Assembly: GCF_051020765.1 (NCBI RefSeq)
Contig: NC_134944.1
Location: 3,410,001 to 3,474,000, forward strand
Direction of reading: 5' to 3'
From: Lasioglossum baleicum
Lineage: Eukaryota > Arthropoda > Insecta > Hymenoptera > Halictidae
DNA length: 64,000 bases
The position numbers and the translations under genes were made by a program. The notes beneath the pieces are model-generated. The model was not told the DNA's origin. It ran no database searches and saw only the letters and a program-made list of their open reading frames with translations. Shown here one piece after another: positions 59,101-64,000 of the stretch. The stretch's first letter is position 1. Every line of letters begins with the position of its first letter.

Positions 59101-61320
59101 CATCCCCCAGCCCCTTCACGTCCCGCGTGCGACGCGTCCATCACCACCCGAGTTTCGAAGTTCAGAAATTAAGCTTCGAAAATTCAAAGTTCCATTTCCC
59201 GGAGCGATTTGTTGCATTTCTTTCGGATTTTCAACCCTCATCCGTCCCTCGTGTCAATTTGACAAAGTTTTCCCGAGATCAGTTGTACTGTTCTGTTATT
59301 TCGAAGTTTTCCTTCTCATGTCTCGATAATGCGAAGATGGGGTTTTTCAGTAGTGGAAAGCATATTCAAATGTGTATTATTTCAGCCTCCATGTTGAAAT
59401 AAATCTGATATGAGATTTTCTATTGAAAAAAAAAACAGGCGAGAAAGCACTGCCGTAAAAGTGTTCCAACAACAAATTTCTCGCGCGACAAGACGCGCGG
59501 TCGATCGAAGCTATATTTCAACGTCGCGCGGTGGCGTGAGAGCGTGTTTTCATCGGCGTCGGCGGTAATGCAAGCATTTCTAAAAGTAAATGTCGCCGTT
59601 GCTCTACCGGCCGCATAAAGATCATATAAACGCGTGCCTCCGGAATGAAAAATATTTCCGCGACCCGTGCCAAGTCTTCAATAACCGAGCGCCGCGTAAA
59701 TTTCTCACGTTTATCGCTCCCGAGCATTTCGCGAAATTTATTTGCTCGCGAAAGACCTCTCCCTCCCCCTTCCCCCTCTCTCTACCCCCGAGTCTCGCTT
59801 TTGTTGATCTTTCTGGACGACTTTCGCCGCCGATCGCCCCGTCACGCAACATCGAGTGCGTGATGTGACTGAATATTTCACATCCCCGAGGAAGCAATTT
59901 CAGTCGGCAAACTCTTACAACGAGAATTCCTCTTACTTTATCAACCGCGCGTGTCCCGCGCCAGATAAATCGAAAACTGGCCGCCTGAAATCTCTTATCG
60001 CTCCCAACAGAACGTGGGAAACCTCGATCACGTCCCCTAGATCTCCTGATCTTTGTATTTACTACAGCGATTAACATCTAAAAATTGTATAGGAACCGAA
60101 ATACGCCCAACTCTGTTTTTGGTATGCTTATTGTTAGATTGAAGTAATTTTGCTTGTACATAAATGAAAAACACATGTCGCCAGTGATTTGACGGGTTAT
60201 CTGAAAGATGTCAATAAGTTGTTGCAAATGATGGGAATGATAACATCGAATAATATGAAATACATATTTTTATAAATTGATTTAAATGTTTTCTGTCCCT
60301 CCAACCTAATACAAAAAAATTGCACACTAATTTTTAACGCGTCGTCGCAAACAGTGCTGGGGAAAATAGTATTTTAAATAGTAAATAATAAATGTGATCC
60401 TATTTATTTTAAAGTGTGTGTACAACTGAAAATAAAATATTTTATTTGATGCAGTAATTTTTGAAAATAAAGTAATTTGTTCGAGGCAATAATTTTCTTG
60501 AAAATAATATTTTATTTGAAGAATATTGTAAATATTTGTATTTTGTCCTTATTTTCAATTTTAATTCTAAATATCATTGTTGAAAATAATGGCAAAATTA
60601 AATCGAAAATATTAAATAGTATTTGAAACATTTGTTTCGCGAAATAATGCCCACCTCTGGTCGCAAAGATGAGGCTTGAATCTTCAAATCCGTGGAAGAT
60701 TCGCGCGCGAAAGAAATTTTCCAATGTTCCCGCAGAGCTTCGAATTTGTATAATTTCGCGGCTCGCGGATACGCGGTGTAATTTGATAATTCAGCGGTCC
60801 TCTCTTCTCCGCGGGAGCGTCGCGCAGAAATTCGCAGACACGGTGTCTCGGTTCTTTCAGCGGAAGCATTTACATAAGCCCGGAGCGTGATCCCCTAGAT
60901 AAGATCCGCATGAAACTCATCGTCGGGGACTTTGAAGCGCGCCGTTGACTCCCAGTGTTTTTTAAATTCACTGCATTTCTCAGTCTGCGGGGCTGTTTCT
61001 TCTTTCCCGGGACGCTAGTGTTAGTGTCGTCGATGTACTCGACTCGGTTGCAGGCGGCGGGTATGCACACGTACCTATACATATATCTCGAAATAAATGT
61101 AACGTTTCGACACGCGTTCCGTCAAAGTGCATTCATGCGCGCCGGCCGGAATCCATCATGCCCGGCCATTGAATCCAAATCCGCGCTTTTGCGCCGACAC
61201 GTCGATGGAACAAAACCGTCCCCGGGTCCCTTTTAATTATAAATAATACAGTCCTCCTCCGAGCGGGATTTTTCACTCGGTTTTTCCGCTCGCGCTCGCG
61301 TGCCAAAGCCCCTCACTCCC

Positions 61321-61345
61321 CCCCCTCTCTCTCTCTCTCTCTTCC
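61321..61345. repeat. CT dinucleotide repeat
   Basis: An uninterrupted CT run within a pyrimidine-rich stretch. Similar tracts lie at 63464-63485 and 24695-24730. Confidence 0.9.
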
Positions 61346-62933
61346 TCTTCCTCTTCGTATACAATATCGGAAACGCAGCCGGTTTCCCGAATTTTCGAAA
61401 TGGAGCTCACGCGCTGCCATACGCGCGACGAATTTACCGTAAATTATTGTCTTGCGCTGCCACCGCCGCTCCATGGAAAAAATTGCGAGCGGATCGACCG
61501 TGCAAAACACCGGCTCACCCGATACATACGTCTATATTTTCTGCGTTATTCGCTCGCGCGCTGGTTAATCAAATTATTATGCCCTGCTCTTTTCGAGAGA
61601 GCGCATAGCAAAAGTCGTGATTGCTGTGCGGCGCAGTTTTTCATGGATTAGCCGTGGTTAGAAATAAAGAACCAGTAAATATCAAACTCTAGATAAAAAT
61701 TGACGATGAATTTTCTCAATTTTAAACAACAATCGAGGAGGCACGAATTATCTTGTTCGTTTGGTACATAGTTTCTCTGATCGTTCGAGTTGTTGGTCAG
61801 GATATTACACCGGGTGCAATTAACATGCAGCCTAATGGACTCGTTCCCAGTAATTCCGCGAGAAGGAATGTTTCCGATCCAATCATGGAAGAAAACGATT
61901 AAACGGCTTAACATCGCTTTTACGACGTAGCAATTCAATTATTCGGCTCTTACGACTCGCTCGCCGATTTGATTAAATTAATTCGCCGGTGTAATCAAAA
62001 TCTAGATAATTCGCTAACGACCCCGCGCCGATTCTTTACCGAGTTTCCCGGCGGTTCGTGTGTTCCTTGTAATGTTTCGACGATAACAGTGTTTATCGTT
62101 ATGGCAGACGGTTTGCGGCGAAAATCCAGGCCGTCTTGTGAGGTGCACTGGTGAGCATCCAATAGATGAACAAATGCAACAGCTCTCATCGTGACAGAAC
62201 TAAATTGTACGTTTTACAAATTAATTGCTAATGTGGCAATTATAATTTCGTAGGCCATTGAAAGTTGAACTATAATCCGCACAAGAATGAGCATCCGCGG
62301 AAAGAGATTAGCAGTCCGCGGCCGGCTGAACAGGAAGCCGAGTAAATAAATGCAACGGTAGGAGAGAATGCAATTCTAGGAGAGTTAAACTATGAATACG
62401 GAGAGCGATCAGCCGGTTTTTAGCGCGGGTAGAGTCGTGTTTGCCGTGGCAACGGGCAAAAAGGCAGAGAGTTTGCATGTCGGCTCCTCGAGAAGGACGC
62501 AGGGGTACAAATAACACGTCTCCGAGCACGATTATATTGTCTGGATGAGAACGCGCTCGGTAGAGGGATAAGCCGCTAAATTACCAGCGGAGGACCTTTC
62601 AATAGGGGATCGTTCGTTGCGAATGCACGTACGTCGGCGACCTTTCAATGCGATCGGGCCGCTCGCGCGTGTCGGCCGAACGAAACACGATCTTTCAGCT
62701 ATGTACACTGGTGTAATGCGATTCTCTTCGGGAAGATCGTGCAACGAGATGCACCGCGTCTCGTCGCATCGAGTCCCGCTCCCGTTGCATCCCGGGTTCG
62801 AACCACGGAAATGGAATACGGTCATTAGCGTGGCGAGGAGGGCGAAATCCAATTAGTCCCTTGCACCAAGGTTTCGTGTGGGTACCAAGGAACCGAAGGG
62901 GCGCGCACTGTTCCCAGAGATAGCTGCTCAATG

Positions 62934-63175
62934 GACAAAACTGTGCGGTAATCCCTCGATAGATGCGCAAACTTCCGAATCGAAATCTCACTTACATAGT
63001 CGCGGACGCTAATTATTTTTTAATGAGACGTTCATTTATAAATTCGTCACATTTTCTGGACAAAACTGCGGTAATGCCTCGATAGATGCGCAAACTTCTC
63101 ACTTACATAGTCGCGGACGCTAATTATTTATTATTCAGACGTTCATTTATACATTCGCCACGTTTCCCCGATTCG
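62934..63175. repeat. Tandem duplication of about 120 bp
   Basis: 62934-63057 and 63058-63175 share GGACAAAACTG(TG)CGGTAAT, CTCGATAGATGCGCAAACTT, CACTTACATAGTCGCGGACG and GACGTTCATTTATA. The copies differ by a deletion of about 15 bp. Confidence 0.88.
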
Positions 63176-64000
63176 AACGAGTACAAACAATTGCGCATAA
63201 GAGAAACAAGTGGGAAATTCGAACAATCTGGAAAAGAGGAACGATCATCCCCCGCGATTATGCGAGCACATTCCGGCGCACACAGCAGCGTCGAGCTGTG
63301 GTCGCGCAGGCGCCCGGCAATAAATATTTATCGACGTAAGACGAGACTCGGGGAATGATAATAAAAGGGGTGTGTGTTTCTATCTGTTTCGCTTGTTCGC
63401 GATCGGCTCTCTTTCCCGTTGCACTTTCTGCATGCACCCCCGCCACAGAGTTCTCCCTCCCCCCCCTCTCTTTCTCTCTCTCTCGCTCGTTGCAACCCCG
63501 ATGCACATCCGCCCCGCTGTCGAGCCGGGGTCTGCACGTGCGCGCGCATCCTATGTACGTGTTTATTGATGTAACTCGAGACGGTCGCACGCAAGTTAAC
63601 AGCCCGTAAACAGAGAATGCACCGGGAATATACGAGTGTTTTTCGTGCTTGCCTCTGGGCGCATCCCACTCGGCAAGCCAGAGCGCCGCTCGAGATTTCT
63701 TTATAGCATTAATCCTGAAACGTTATGTGTATCCCGAGCTTTGCCTCGCTGCTGCTCCACAAAGTTGCACACCGTTGCACCGCTCCTTTTTCCGTAGTCT
63801 CTCCAACTGATATTGAATCGCGTGAATTATTTAGCCACGCGCCACGGCTAAAAGCCCCCGCGAATACTTTCCTTACGGCAACTTTTAATAAACTGCTCTC
63901 CAGATAGGAATTACTGGCTCGTTGGCTGGTTAAAGTGGCCGATACCCCAACCGAGAAACTACGGCAAATATTTCCCGGGCCGTGCATCCAGGGTGAATAA

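Larger units (their letters stand above)
40393..64000 (+). other. Probable giant intron of the MBD5/6-like gene; no other gene recognised
   Basis: No convincing exon on either strand was found in 23.6 kb. The remaining MBD segment, with its conserved CKCGLECP-type cysteines, is not seen. The region alternates between AT-rich stretches with MITE remnants (41-45 kb, 51-53 kb) and GC/CpG-rich stretches with pyrimidine microsatellites (56.8-59.2 kb, 61.2-63.6 kb). Open frames here are short, unrelated to known families, and often mirrored on the other strand. Confidence 0.55.

Noticed and set aside
62790..62812. GGTTCGAACC-like box B near 62796 as a tRNA
   Set aside because: No acceptor or anticodon stem can be formed and box A is absent at the right distance.

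Overview
This is insect nuclear DNA. Genes are split by GT-AG introns, the tRNA is eukaryotic, and the gene set is arthropod: a Nanchung-type TRPV channel, RpL15, Arpc3 and a type A DnaJ. CpG-rich intergenic DNA, DD41D mariner debris and compact genes suggest a hymenopteran such as an ant, bee or wasp. The order is an inference.

Layout: 1-800 (minus) is the 5' and central part of a CCDC103-like dynein-arm factor, cut by the left edge. 1086-10431 (minus) is a complete 14-exon TRPV channel of the Nanchung type. 10943-11014 is tRNA-Pro(AGG). 16009-19407 (plus) is a 7-exon TINAG-like secreted pseudo-protease. 20112-24558 (minus) is a 4-exon EF-hand protein of the sarcoplasmic calcium-binding protein/calexcitin type. 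25241-26821 (plus) is RpL15, with a U14-type C/D snoRNA in its third coding intron. 27123-28607 (minus) is Arpc3. 33088-35145 (plus) is a DNAJA1/Droj2-type Hsp40. 38792-40392 (plus) is the first coding exon of an MBD5/6-like gene, and the rest of the window (40393-64000) reads as its very long first intron or non-coding DNA.

Most other structure is transposon-derived. The main finding is a set of Transib (RAG1-like) elements with CACAGTG termini, identical to the V(D)J recombination heptamer. Complete copies lie at 2785-3873, 6001-6921, 8205-10072, 14264-15166 and 27344-27850. Three have perfect 5-bp target duplications (CGTCG, TGTTG, CGCCG) and two have 4/5 matches. Two carry a remnant resembling the RAG1/Transib transposase C-terminus. 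A rearranged DD41D mariner sits inside one copy, and the sister copy keeps the empty site. Short introns of about 55-95 nt have repeatedly been enlarged by single palindromic elements. Other families have TA-flanked GTCCAGTCAA or TAGACTGCGG ends, and one CACTA-like foldback has a transposase fragment in each arm.

Ccdc103 and nan sit head to tail 285 bp apart, and both are expected to act in ciliated cells. RpL15 and Arpc3 are convergent. The tinag-like gene and the EF-hand gene are also convergent. Splice sites were placed by eye from GT/AG signals, reading frame and protein similarity.
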